NCBI RefSeq assembly: GCF_007954505.1
Contig: NZ_CP042412.1
Span: 62,001-126,000 of the forward strand
Direction of reading: 5' to 3'
Origin: Microbacterium sp. CBA3102
GTDB lineage: Bacteria; Actinomycetota; Actinomycetes; Actinomycetales; Microbacteriaceae
DNA length: 64,000 nucleotides
In this document: in pieces, positions 25,910 to 34,993 of the stretch
Layout: each line of letters starts with the position of its first letter
Position numbering within the stretch: position 1 is the stretch's first letter
Program-made: the position numbers and the translations under genes
The notes under the pieces: model-generated
What the model saw: the letters and a program-made list of their open reading frames with translations, nothing else
What the model was told of the DNA's origin: nothing
Databases searched by the model: none

Positions 25910-26182
25910 TCAGCCAGGGATTCCGAACACCCAGTGCGTCACGAATGCGAACAGCGTGTCCAAGCCGTAGACGATGCCCATGACGATGATCACGAAGACG
26001 AGCACGACACCGGTGAACTTGAACAGCTCCTTGCGAGTCGGGGTGACGACCTTGCGGAGCTCGGCGATGACCTGGCGGATGAACAGGGCGATGCTCCCGA
26101 AGAACCGGGAGAAGGGGTTGCCCTTCTTCTCGCGGGTGGCGCCGGCCGCGACGACCTCGCCGCGCGGTTCGTCCTGATCCAT
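25910..26182 (-). CDS. secE: Preprotein translocase subunit SecE
   Basis: A 90-residue single-pass membrane subunit of SecYEG. The amphipathic helix with FIRQVIAELRKVVTPTRKEL, the core SecE motif, precedes the one transmembrane helix (VVLVFVIIVMGIVYGLDTLF). A hydrophilic extension of about 25 residues precedes both. It lies between tRNA-Trp and nusG in the arrangement conserved across bacteria. Confidence 0.97.
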   Translation of the reverse strand: MDQDEPRGEVVAAGATREKKGNPFSRFFGSIALFIRQVIAELRKVVTPTRKELFKFTGVVLVFVIIVMGIVYGLDTLFAFVTHWVFGIPG

Positions 26183-26222
26183 CCTGAATGTACCTTTCGT
26201 GTGTCAGCGTTGCGCTGACGCG

Positions 26223-26295
<73 letters not shown>

Positions 26296-26491
26296 AGAGA
26301 CCGGGAGGTCTCGGGGTGTTCTCCCCATTCTGCCGCCGTGACCGTGATCGGGAGACCCCAGGCATGGCGAAAGAATGCAGACAACAACTGCCCCACAAGC
26401 ATACGGCATCGATCCGGTCGCGCCGAACCGGGGATCGCGATGGCGTGTTCTTGTTAGGCTCGGCGAGCGTGTGCAGGAGGAGGGAGCGCCG

Positions 26492-28315
26492 GTGAGCGCT
26501 GAAGTGCAGCAGTTCCAGGTGGATCTGCGCGGAGTCGTCGATCTGCTCAGTCGACACATCTACTCCAGCCCCCGGGTGTACCTGCGGGAGCTTCTGCAGA
26601 ACGCCCGCGACGCGATCACGGCGCGTCGCGAGGTCGACGGCGGGGGCGGACGCATCCGGATCACTCCGCTGACCGCCGAGAGCGGCGAGTTCGTGCTGCG
26701 CGACGACGGCGTGGGGCTCACCGCGACCGAGGTCGCCGATCTGCTCGCGACCGTCGGCCGAAGCTCCAAGCGCGACATCTTCGACCTGCCGCGCAGCGAC
26801 TACCTCGGACAGTTCGGCATCGGACTGCTGAGCTGCTTCATGGTCGCCGACACGATCGTCATCCGCTCCCGCAGCGCCCGCGGCGGGGCCTGCGTGGAGT
26901 GGACGGGAAGTGCGGACGGCACGTTCCAGGTGGCCGAGATCGACGAGGACCTGCCGATCGGCACCAGCGTGCACCTCGTCCCGCGCTTCGACGCCGGAGA
27001 CCTGCTGCGCCCGGCCAGCGTGCACGAGCTGGCGACGACGTTCGGGGAGTTCCTGCCGGTGCGGGTCACGATCGACACCGCCTCCGGCGACATCGACATC
27101 ACCCGCGACGCGCCCTTCCTCGACGCCGCGCAGGACCCGGAGGCCGCCGTGAGCTACGGACGCGACCTCCTCGGGGCCGGCCCTCTCGATGTCATCGAGC
27201 TGAGCGAGCCGGCCACCGGCACCCGCGGCCTCGCCTACGTGCTGCCCTACGCCCCGCCTCCCGGTGCACGTCAGGCGACGCGCATGTATCTGGGACGGAT
27301 GCTGCTCTCCGAGCGCGTCGACGACGTGCTGCCCGAGTGGGCCTTCTTCGTCCGCGCCGTGGTGGATTCCACCGGGCTCGCACCCACCGCGAGCCGGGAG
27401 TCGCTCGTCGAGGACGACGCCCTGGAGCGCGTGCGCGAGCAGCTCGGCGCCGGCATCCGCCGCTGGGTGCTCGAGCTCGGACTGAGCGAGCCGCACCGCC
27501 TGGCGCAGTTCGTCGCCGTGCACGAGGTCGGGTTGAAGTCGCTCGTCCGCCACGACGAGGAGTTGGCCCGCTTCATCTCCCGCTGGCTGACCGTCGAGAC
27601 GACGCACGGCACCCTCCGGATCGGCGACCTCGTCGAGCGTCACCCGCACATCCGGTACGCGAACACCGTGGACGAGTTCCGCCAGGTGGCCGGCATCTCC
27701 CCCGGCGGCGAGGTACTGGTCAACGGAGGGTATCTCTACGACGCCGATCTGATCCGGATGCTTCCCGACCTGTACCCGCACGTCACGGTCGAGCAGGTCG
27801 ATGTGACCGCCGAGCTGGACCGCCTCGATCCTCCGCCGCTCGACGACCGCGATGCCGCCGTCGCACTGGAGGCCCGCGCCGAGGCCGTGCTCACGGCATC
27901 CGGATGCTCCGTGGTGGTGCGCTCCATCGACCGCCCCGACCTCGCAGGACTCTACGTCGCCGACCCCGAGGTGCTGCGCGCGATCGACCGCGGCCGCACC
28001 AAGGGCGTCACCGGGGCGCTCTGGGGCGGGGTGCTGGACCGCATCGACCGGACGCTGTCGTCCGGACGCCAGGAAGATCTCCGTGCACGTCTGTGCCTGA
28101 ACTGGTCGAACCGTGTCGTCCGCGCGCTGGTGCGCGTGCACGACGATGCCGTGTTCGCCCGCACGGTGCAGCTCCTCTACATCCAGGCACTGCTCGCCGG
28201 GCACTATCCGCTCGCCGACGCCGACCGCGCGCTCATGACGAGTGCGCTCGCCGATCTCGTCTCGCTCTCGGCCGGCCTCGAAGGGGATCAGATCCCCTTC
28301 GAGGACGTCCGCTGA
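26492..28315 (+). CDS. HSP90-family chaperone (HtpG-like)
   Basis: A 607-residue protein with a GHKL ATPase domain. E33-N37-D40 lie in RELLQNARDAI, the ATP-lid motifs are DDGVG (71-75) and GQFGIG (106-111), and GTSVHL completes the pocket. The middle domain keeps an HSP90-like R-containing segment (TASRESLVEDD). The C-terminal region diverges strongly from true HtpG and no MEEVD-like end is present. It is one of the stand-alone actinobacterial HSP90 proteins paired with a TPR gene, whose clients are unknown. The GTG at 26492 follows AGGAGGAGGG; upstream codons lie in the promoter region. The TPR gene begins 23 bp downstream. Confidence 0.85.
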   Translation: MSAEVQQFQVDLRGVVDLLSRHIYSSPRVYLRELLQNARDAITARREVDGGGGRIRITPLTAESGEFVLRDDGVGLTATEVADLLATVGRSSKRDIFDLPRSDYLGQFGIGLLSCFMVADTIVIRSRSARGGACVEWTGSADGTFQVAEIDEDLPIGTSVHLVPRFDAGDLLRPASVHELATTFGEFLPVRVTIDTASGDIDITRDAPFLDAAQDPEAAVSYGRDLLGAGPLDVIELSEPATGTRGLAYVLPYAPPPGARQATRMYLGRMLLSERVDDVLPEWAFFVRAVVDSTGLAPTASRESLVEDDALERVREQLGAGIRRWVLELGLSEPHRLAQFVAVHEVGLKSLVRHDEELARFISRWLTVETTHGTLRIGDLVERHPHIRYANTVDEFRQVAGISPGGEVLVNGGYLYDADLIRMLPDLYPHVTVEQVDVTAELDRLDPPPLDDRDAAVALEARAEAVLTASGCSVVVRSIDRPDLAGLYVADPEVLRAIDRGRTKGVTGALWGGVLDRIDRTLSSGRQEDLRARLCLNWSNRVVRALVRVHDDAVFARTVQLLYIQALLAGHYPLADADRALMTSALADLVSLSAGLEGDQIPFEDVR

Positions 28316-28338
28316 CTCTCCATCGAAGGGTTCCGTCC

Positions 28339-31143
28339 ATGGCACGTCCGAAGAAGCGCTTCCAGCAGCTGATCGAGGAGATCGATCGCACACCCTGGGG
28401 CCCCGCCGAGCAGGCCCTCGTCGCGGAAGCCGTGGCGTTGGCGGTCGAGGTCGGCGACGAGCGCCTCGAGTACGAGGCGCGGATGCGGCAGACGGCTTCG
28501 GCCAACATGGGCGGCGCGACCGACGTGATGCTGAACTCGTTCGCGTGGTGCCTCGCGCACCATGACGCGGATCCGCAGCGGTTCCCCGCCGACCTCGACA
28601 ACGGCGGCGCCGACCTGATGTGGCAGTTCAAGTGGATGGCCTCCTCGTTGCGGTCCTCGCCCTCGTTCTCGCAGGAGCAGATCGCCGCCGTGCTGGACGA
28701 CATGGAGGCACACTACCGCGCCGCCGGACTCGGCCTGAGCGGCGTGCTCACCGCACGCTTCGAGGATGCGTGGGACGCCGGTCGCATGGACGATGCCGAG
28801 GCGCTGCGCGTGCAGCTCGAGGCCACTCCCCGCGACGACCACAGTCACTGCGACGCCTGCGGTCGCAGTCAGGTCGCCGGCTTCTATGCGGACACCGACC
28901 GCGACGACGAGGCGATCCAGCTGGTCGAGGAGATGATCGAGGGCGGCTTCTCCTGCGGCGAGGAGCCGGAGCATGCGCTCTCCCGGGCCCTGCTCCCCTA
29001 CCTCCGCGCCGGCCGCCCGGCGGAGGCGAAGACCGCCCACCTGCGCAGCTACCGTCTGGCGAAGGACAACCCGGACAACCTCCGCATCGTGGCCAACAAC
29101 ATCGTCTTCGCCGCGATCACGGGCAACGAGGCGCGGGCACTCGCCATGGTGGAGAAGCACATCGCCTGGCTGGCGCACGACGGACTGAACGTCGACGCGC
29201 ATTTCGCCGCCCTCGCCGCCCTCGCCGTGGCCCTGGACCGGGTCACCGCCGCGGGGCACGGCGACACCCCCGTGCGCGGTGCGGACGCCCCCTCCCTCGT
29301 CCCGTTCTTCGGCGCGCACGACGGTCCCTGGAGCGCGACCGACCTCGCCGCGGCGGCCTGGTCCGCCGCAGAGCGGATCGGCGCCGCGTTCGACGAGCGG
29401 GACGGGACCCGGGGACACGCCCGCAGTCTGGACCGGATGCGCGCCCTCGCCACGGAGCAGTACGACGTGCCGATCCGCTCGGATGCGTTCGTCGCCCCGA
29501 CCCTGTCCGCCGCCCCGGTGGATGCGGACGGATGGTTCGAGCGCGCGATGCAGCTCGCCCAGTTCGGGGCCGAGCACGAGACCCTCGACGCTCTTCCCCG
29601 GGCTCTCGCGGTGGAGGATCCCGACAAGCGCGCCCAGCTGCTGTCGATGCGTCTGGGCATCCTGATCGCCCTCGACCGCGCCGAGGAGGCCCTGCAGCTG
29701 CTGCCCGAGCGCATCGCCGCGCTCCGAGCCGCCGGTCGCGAGGAGCAAGCCGCGCTGGAGGAACACCTGGAGCTCGCGACCTTCGGGCTGAACACCCCCG
29801 AGACGACCGCCGCGCTGGAAGAGGCGATCTCCGACGCGGCTTCGGCTTCGCTTCCCGCCTGGTCGCGCGGTGACCTCGCGATCAGCCGCGCCGCACTGCA
29901 CCTGCAGGCCGGCGAGGCGGATGCGGCACTGGATCTCGCAGAGGTCGCCGCCCGCTCGTTCGCCGAGGCCGAGGACGTTCGCCTCTCGAACACCACGACC
30001 CTGCTGGCGATCTCGGCGGTGCTCAGCAAGGGCGACCTGGAACCGGCGATCACGTTGCTCGACCGCTTCCTCGCCCAGGACGACCTCAGCACCGGACACC
30101 GGGCACAGGCCCTGCAGATCAGGGCGCGGGTGCGCGGCGGCACCGACAACTACGTCGAAGGCGCCACCGATGCGGACGAGGTCTGCCGGCTGCTCGCCGA
30201 GCTGGGAGCGACCCGCGCGCTCGGCGATGCGCACCTGCTCGCCGGGGCCCTCTGGGAGGACGCGGAAGAGCCCGAGAAGGCCGTTTCGCGCTACCGTCTC
30301 GCGTCGCGGCTCGCCGGAGAGGCCGGGGGCGACTCCACCGGTGTCGACTTCCGTCTCGCGCGCGCCATGCTGCGGGTCGGGGATGCGGAGGAAGCGGCGG
30401 AGCTGTTCGGCGATGTGCTGCAGCGGGAGGAGATCGCGGAGGTGGCCGCCGGCTCCCGTGCGATGACGGCATCGATGCTGGCCCGCGCCCTGGGCGCGGC
30501 CGGTGAGTTCGGCCAGGCCGTCGGGGCGCACGGCTACGCCTCCGAACTGTTCGGCCAGGCTGAAGAGCACGCCGATCAGGCGATGTCGATGACCGAGCAG
30601 GCCAAGATCCTCGCACGCTTCGACGAACAGGAGGACGCGATCGGGCTGCTGGAGTCGGCCGCCGAGATCGTGCGCCGCGCACCCGACGCCGTCGGAGCGC
30701 TGACCGAGGTGCTGCACAGTCTCGGGCAGGCGTACGGCGGTCGTGGTGACGAGCGGGCGTTCGCGCTCTTCGACGAGGTCGCCGCGCTCGCGCAGCAGCA
30801 CGAGGCGGAGTGGCTCCTCGCCGATGTCACGGATTCGCGCGGTCGCGCTCTCGCCGAGCTCGGCCGGATCGACGAGGCGGTCGCGGCCGCGCTCACCGCC
30901 GCCGACGGGTTCGCCGCGCTCGGAGACCTGGGCTCTGCAGGGAGCTCTGAGCTGTTCGCCGGACGCGTGCTCGCCGGAAACGACAGGTCAGCCGATGCAG
31001 TACCCGTCTACCGCAGTGCGATCGAGCACGCCGCAGGCCACCCTCCCCTGCTGCAGGTGGCCGCACTCGAACTCGGCAACGTCTTCGAGTCGCTCGGTCG
31101 GCACGGTGAAGCCGCCGAGATCCGTTCGCACCTGGAGAGCTGA
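28339..31143 (+). CDS. Large tetratricopeptide-repeat protein paired with HSP90
   Basis: A 934-residue, all-helical, acidic protein with no signal peptide or membrane segment. The N-terminal 180 residues form a domain ending in HSHCDACGRSQ, a possible metal-binding Cys pair. From about residue 400 onward degenerate TPR units are frequent (for example DAALDLAEVAARSFAEAED, GDAEEAAELFGDVL, DEAVAAALTAADGFAALGD). TPR domains are the usual cochaperone docks of eukaryotic HSP90, and this gene directly follows an HSP90-family gene, so a cochaperone or client-adaptor role is a reasonable inference. A longer frame extending back inside the HSP90 gene is not coding. The ATG at 28339 (MARPKKRFQQLI) is the start. 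Confidence 0.82.
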   Translation: MARPKKRFQQLIEEIDRTPWGPAEQALVAEAVALAVEVGDERLEYEARMRQTASANMGGATDVMLNSFAWCLAHHDADPQRFPADLDNGGADLMWQFKWMASSLRSSPSFSQEQIAAVLDDMEAHYRAAGLGLSGVLTARFEDAWDAGRMDDAEALRVQLEATPRDDHSHCDACGRSQVAGFYADTDRDDEAIQLVEEMIEGGFSCGEEPEHALSRALLPYLRAGRPAEAKTAHLRSYRLAKDNPDNLRIVANNIVFAAITGNEARALAMVEKHIAWLAHDGLNVDAHFAALAALAVALDRVTAAGHGDTPVRGADAPSLVPFFGAHDGPWSATDLAAAAWSAAERIGAAFDERDGTRGHARSLDRMRALATEQYDVPIRSDAFVAPTLSAAPVDADGWFERAMQLAQFGAEHETLDALPRALAVEDPDKRAQLLSMRLGILIALDRAEEALQLLPERIAALRAAGREEQAALEEHLELATFGLNTPETTAALEEAISDAASASLPAWSRGDLAISRAALHLQAGEADAALDLAEVAARSFAEAEDVRLSNTTTLLAISAVLSKGDLEPAITLLDRFLAQDDLSTGHRAQALQIRARVRGGTDNYVEGATDADEVCRLLAELGATRALGDAHLLAGALWEDAEEPEKAVSRYRLASRLAGEAGGDSTGVDFRLARAMLRVGDAEEAAELFGDVLQREEIAEVAAGSRAMTASMLARALGAAGEFGQAVGAHGYASELFGQAEEHADQAMSMTEQAKILARFDEQEDAIGLLESAAEIVRRAPDAVGALTEVLHSLGQAYGGRGDERAFALFDEVAALAQQHEAEWLLADVTDSRGRALAELGRIDEAVAAALTAADGFAALGDLGSAGSSELFAGRVLAGNDRSADAVPVYRSAIEHAAGHPPLLQVAALELGNVFESLGRHGEAAEIRSHLES

Positions 31144-31151
31144 GCGCCCGC

Positions 31152-32876
31152 TCAGAAGAACTGGCGCCAGTTCGCCCTGGCGAGATCGAGGAGCTCGTCC
31201 CCGCGCCCGGACATCACCGTGCGGATCGCGTACAGCGCGAAGCCCTTGACCTGGGCGGCCTCGATCGCGGGCGGCATCGACAGCTCCTGCCGTTCCGTCA
31301 CCACGTCCAACAGGGCGGGGCCGTCGTGGGCGAGCACCTCGCGCACGGCCTCCGGCAGATCCTCGCTGCGCTCCACACGACGGGCGAAGATCCCCATCGC
31401 CTCGGCGATCGCGGCGAAGCTGGGGTTCTCCAATCCGGTCCCGTACGTCACGAAGCCCGCGGCCTTCATCTCGAGCTCGACGAAGTTCAGCGACGAGTTG
31501 TTGACCACGATGGTCTTCACGGGCAGTTCGTTCTGCGTCAGGGTCAGCAGCTCACCGAGCATCATCGAGAGACCACCGTCACCCGCGAGGGCCACGACCT
31601 GTCGGTCGGGGTGGGCCACCTGCGCCCCGATCCCATGCATCAGCGCATTGGCCATCGAGCCGTGCGTGAACGAACCGATCAGCCGGCGGTCCTGGGTCAT
31701 CGACAGGTAGCGGGCCGCCCACACGGTCGGCGACCCCACGTCGGCGGTGAAGATCGCGTCGTCGGTCGCGTACTCGTCCAGGAGCCGAGCCAGATACTGC
31801 GGATGGATGGGGCGGTCGCCCTTCGCGGGCACCGCCAGCTCGTCGAGCTTCTTGCGCGTCTTGCGATAGTGGGCAGTGGCGTCGTCGAGGTGGCTCCGGT
31901 CGTCCTTGCGTGCCAGACGCGGCAGCAGGGCATCGGCGGTCGCGCGCACGTCACCGACCAGCCCCAGATCGAGGGGATGCCGCTTCCCGAGCTGTGCACC
32001 CCGGATGTCGACCTGGATCGTCTTCGCACCGTCCGGATAGAACTGCTCGTAGGGGAAGTCGCTGCCCAGCACGAGCAGGGCGTCGGCGGCCTCCATCGCG
32101 CGGAATCCGGAGGCGAAGCCCAGAAGCCCCGTCATCCCGACGTCGAAGGGGTTGTCGTACTCGATGAACTCCTTGCCGCGGAGGGCGTGCACGATCGGCG
32201 CGCCGAGCGTGTCGGCGAGGGCGATGACCTCGTCGTGGGCGCCCTCCACACCGGCACCCGCGAGGATCGTGACGCTGTTCGCCGCGTTCAGCAGCGTCGC
32301 CGCCTTCTCGAGCTCCGCAGCGCTCGGCACGATCACGGGATGGCTGCGCTCGATCACGACGGTGCGATCGTCGGCGATGTCGGCGAGGGCGACGTCCCCC
32401 GGGATCACGAGCACCGCGACGCCGCGCTCCTCGATCGCGGCGCGCATGGCGATCTCCAGCAGGCGCGGCATCTGTGCGGGATCGGCGACGTACTCGACGT
32501 ACACGCTGCACTCGCGGAAGAGCTCCTGCGGATGCGTCTCCTGGAAGTACCCCGTGCCGATCTCGGTGGTGGGGATCTGCGCGGCGATGGCGAGCACCGG
32601 CACACGCGAGCGGTTCGCATCGTACAGTCCGTTGATGAGGTGCAGGTTGCCCGGTCCACAGGATCCTGCGACGACCGCGAGCTCTCCCGTCGTGGCGGCA
32701 TCCGCAGCGGCGGCGAACGCGGCGGACTCCTCGTGGCGCACGTGCACCCATCGGATCGTGCCGTCCTTGCGCAGGGCGTCCGTGAAGCCGTTCAGCGAAT
32801 CCCCGGGGATGCCGTAGACCCGGTCGATCCCATTGGCGTGCAGAGTCTTGACGATGTTCTCAGCGACATTGGCCAT
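31152..32876 (-). CDS. poxB: Pyruvate:quinone oxidoreductase (pyruvate oxidase type)
   Basis: A 574-residue thiamine diphosphate enzyme. The Pyr domain has GIPGDSLNGF and the catalytic glutamate in HVRHEE (about residue 50). The central domain binds FAD. The PP domain has GDGGLSMMLGELLTLTQN and NNSSLNF, the GDG-NN metal/ThDP motif. The C-terminal region has an AIRTVMSGRGDEL tail that in PoxB contributes to membrane binding. It oxidises pyruvate to acetate and CO2 and passes electrons to menaquinone. The acetate could feed the glyoxylate genes later in the window. The single gene starts downstream of an unusual nested palindrome at 32906-32995. Confidence 0.9.
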   Translation of the reverse strand: MANVAENIVKTLHANGIDRVYGIPGDSLNGFTDALRKDGTIRWVHVRHEESAAFAAAADAATTGELAVVAGSCGPGNLHLINGLYDANRSRVPVLAIAAQIPTTEIGTGYFQETHPQELFRECSVYVEYVADPAQMPRLLEIAMRAAIEERGVAVLVIPGDVALADIADDRTVVIERSHPVIVPSAAELEKAATLLNAANSVTILAGAGVEGAHDEVIALADTLGAPIVHALRGKEFIEYDNPFDVGMTGLLGFASGFRAMEAADALLVLGSDFPYEQFYPDGAKTIQVDIRGAQLGKRHPLDLGLVGDVRATADALLPRLARKDDRSHLDDATAHYRKTRKKLDELAVPAKGDRPIHPQYLARLLDEYATDDAIFTADVGSPTVWAARYLSMTQDRRLIGSFTHGSMANALMHGIGAQVAHPDRQVVALAGDGGLSMMLGELLTLTQNELPVKTIVVNNSSLNFVELEMKAAGFVTYGTGLENPSFAAIAEAMGIFARRVERSEDLPEAVREVLAHDGPALLDVVTERQELSMPPAIEAAQVKGFALYAIRTVMSGRGDELLDLARANWRQFF

Positions 32877-32905
32877 GCTTCGACCCTACGCCCGGGCACC
32901 CACAC

Positions 32906-32995
32906 GAAGGAGATCTCATGCTCTGAAGGAGCGAATGCTGTCTTCGCTCCTTCATCCTGTGAGATCTCCTTCAGGACGGGAGATCTCCTTCGGGA
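32906..32995. repeat. Nested palindrome with three GGAGATCTC motifs upstream of poxB
   Basis: Outer arms are GAAGGAGATCTCA (32906-32918) and its complement at 32960-32972. Inner arms are GAAGGAGCGAA (32925-32935) and 32943-32953. A third GGAGATCTCC copy lies at 32979-32988. It stands between the 3' end of the FMN-protein gene and the poxB start, so it could act as terminator, as poxB leader structure or as a mobile palindromic repeat. Confidence 0.75.
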
Positions 32996-33020
32996 CACGC
33001 GCCGCGCAGTGCTGGTGCGG

Positions 33021-33458
33021 TCAGTACTCCTGGGGACCGTCGCGCTCCGGCTCGGCGCTGCGGCGGAACGCCCGCCCCGAGACCGAGGTCGGGGCGATGC
33101 GCACGAAGACGCGCTTGAGGGTGGGGATCCAGGGCCGAAGCCCCGCGGCCTCCGCCCGCTGCACGTCGGCATCCGACTCCAGTGCGGTGGCGTACCCGCG
33201 GATGATCACGCTCCAGGCATCCGTGTCGGTGTGGTCGTCGACCTCGAACAGCACGTCGGTGTTGACGGTCAGCTCGAACAGCTTGCTGCCCGGCGCGGTG
33301 CGGAACAGGATGCCTTCGCCGTCGACCACGTAGTTCACCGGGAAGATGTCGATCGTGTCGCCCACATGGGTGACGAGGCGTCCCAGTTCCTGCGTGCCGA
33401 GCAGCTCCCAGCTCCGGTCCGAGGTCAGGGTCTCGATGGGGTCGGTGTGCGCGCTCAT
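33021..33458 (-). CDS. Pyridoxamine 5'-phosphate oxidase-like FMN-binding protein
   Basis: A 145-residue split-barrel protein of the PNPOx-like group: GRLVTHVGDTIDIFPVNYVVDGEGILFRT near the N-terminus (in two strands), KLFELTVNTDVLFEVDD, and WSVIIRGYAT. Such small proteins bind FMN or F420 and reduce unknown substrates; some protect against nitro or azo compounds. The ATG at 33458 (MSAHTDPIE) begins just before the fold. The 14 residues of a longer frame are Arg/Trp-rich and not family-like. Apparently monocistronic. Confidence 0.85.
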   Translation of the reverse strand: MSAHTDPIETLTSDRSWELLGTQELGRLVTHVGDTIDIFPVNYVVDGEGILFRTAPGSKLFELTVNTDVLFEVDDHTDTDAWSVIIRGYATALESDADVQRAEAAGLRPWIPTLKRVFVRIAPTSVSGRAFRRSAEPERDGPQEY

Positions 33459-33527
33459 GCCGCCATTGTCTCCCACTCGATGTCTCCACCGACAGGCCAT
33501 TCGTCACGCGTTCCGATGACGGCACGC

Positions 33528-33560
33528 GAACGGCCCCTCGCGGTCTGCGAGGGGCCGTTC
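33528..33560. terminator. Terminator after the first aldehyde dehydrogenase gene
   Basis: A perfect 14-bp stem GAACGGCCCCTCGC (33528-33541) / 33547-33560 with a 5-base loop, 10 bp past the stop at 33571. Confidence 0.85.
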
Positions 33561-33570
33561 ATCGTGGCGC

Positions 33571-34935
33571 TCAGCCGATGCGGATGAGCTTCTTGTTGAC
33601 GAACTCGTCGGCGGCCAGGTGGCCCAGCTCGCGGGCCGTGCCGCTGCGCTTGACACCGCCGAAGGGCAGCTCGGGGCTGTCAGCCAGCACGAGGTTGACG
33701 TAGACCATGCCCGCCTCGATCTTGTCGGCGACGCGCTCGGCCTGCTCGGCATCCGTGGTGAAGACGTACGAGCCGAGACCGAACGTGGTGTCGTTCGCGA
33801 GCTCGACCGCAGCGTCCTCGTCCGCCACACGGTAGACGACGGCAGCGGGCCCGAAGAGCTCCTCGCGGTACACGTTCATCTCGGGCGTCACGTCGGCCAG
33901 CACGGTCGGAGCGAAGAACGTGCCCTCGCGCGTTCCGCCGGTGAGCAGGGTCGCCCCCTGCTCGACGGCCTGGTCGATCTGCTTCTGCAGGGTGACCGCG
34001 GCCGTCTCGGAGGACACCGGACCGAGGACCGTGTCGTCGAGCATGGGGTCGGTCGCCTCGACCGCCGCCATCGCCGCCGTGAACTTCTCGACGAAGGCGT
34101 CGTACAGCCCGTCCACCACGATGAACCGCTTCGCGCCGTTGCAGGCCTGTCCGTTGTTGTCCAGACGAGCATCGACGCCGGCTTGCACGGTGGCGTCGAG
34201 GTCGTCGGTGGAGAGCACGATGAACGGGTCGGAGCCACCCAGTTCCAGCGCGACCTTCTTGAGGTTGCGGCCGGCGATCTCGGCGACCGCGGCGCCGGCG
34301 CGCTCGGAGCCGGTGAGCGAGACACCCTGCACGCGCGGGTCGGCGATCATCGTCGCGATCTGCTCGTTCGTCGCGAGCACGTTCTGGTAGGCGCCCTTCG
34401 GGAAGCCGGCGTCGTGGTAGATCTTCTCGATCGCGGTCGAGGACTCCGGGCACTGCGGCGCCGGCTTCAGCAGGATCGTGTTGCCGACGATCAGGTTCGG
34501 GGCGGCGAAGCGGACGATCTGGTACGCCGGGAAGTTCCACGGCATGATGCCGATGAGCGGTCCGAGCGAGGAGCGGCGGATGACGGCCGAGCCCTCCCCC
34601 AGGATCGCGATCGGCTGGTCCGCCATGATCGACTCCGCCTGGTCGGCGTAGTAGTCGGCGATGTCCGCGGCGAAGTCGACCTCGCCGAGCGCGGCCTCTC
34701 GGGGCTTCCCCATCTCGCGCACGAAGATGTCGGCGAGCTCCTCCCGTCGCTCGCGGTGCAGCTCGGCAGCGCGGTGCAGGAGCGCGGCGCGCTCGGCGAC
34801 GGTCGACGAGCGCGACCACTCGCGGTGGGCTTCGTCGGCGGCGGCGACGGCCTCCTCGATCTGGGCGTCGGTGAAGGTGTCGAAGGACGCCAGCGTCTCT
34901 CCGGTGGCGGGGTTGATGACGGCGTAGTCGGTCAT
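33571..34935 (-). CDS. NAD(P)-dependent aldehyde dehydrogenase, succinate-semialdehyde type
   Basis: A 454-residue ALDH. Conserved features are PWNFPAYQIVRFAAPNL for coenzyme entry, the general base Glu in ALELGGSDPFIV, and the nucleophile Cys in NNGQACNGAKRFIV. The C-terminus is PFGGVKRSGTARELG. It is closest to the YneI/GabD2-like succinate-semialdehyde dehydrogenases. In this cluster it may oxidise succinate semialdehyde or 4-aminobutanal made by the putrescine oxidase. It is the last gene before a strong terminator; 58 bp separate it from the second dehydrogenase. The ATG at 34935 follows GAGAGGA. Confidence 0.9.
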   Translation of the reverse strand: MTDYAVINPATGETLASFDTFTDAQIEEAVAAADEAHREWSRSSTVAERAALLHRAAELHRERREELADIFVREMGKPREAALGEVDFAADIADYYADQAESIMADQPIAILGEGSAVIRRSSLGPLIGIMPWNFPAYQIVRFAAPNLIVGNTILLKPAPQCPESSTAIEKIYHDAGFPKGAYQNVLATNEQIATMIADPRVQGVSLTGSERAGAAVAEIAGRNLKKVALELGGSDPFIVLSTDDLDATVQAGVDARLDNNGQACNGAKRFIVVDGLYDAFVEKFTAAMAAVEATDPMLDDTVLGPVSSETAAVTLQKQIDQAVEQGATLLTGGTREGTFFAPTVLADVTPEMNVYREELFGPAAVVYRVADEDAAVELANDTTFGLGSYVFTTDAEQAERVADKIEAGMVYVNLVLADSPELPFGGVKRSGTARELGHLAADEFVNKKLIRIG

Positions 34936-34993
34936 GACATGTCCTCTCGTGTGGTGGGGCGGGGCCCGACGGCGCGGGCCCCGCGCATCGGAA

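Noticed and set aside
26899..28338. A 1414-codon plus-strand open frame that runs through the HSP90 gene into the TPR gene
   Set aside because: Its first 480 codons are an out-of-frame, Arg/Pro-rich reading of the HSP90 gene; only the part from ATG 28339 has protein-like composition and family features.
28288..30801. An 837-codon minus-strand frame opposite the TPR gene
   Set aside because: Same GC-driven shadow effect; no start signal, no family pattern.
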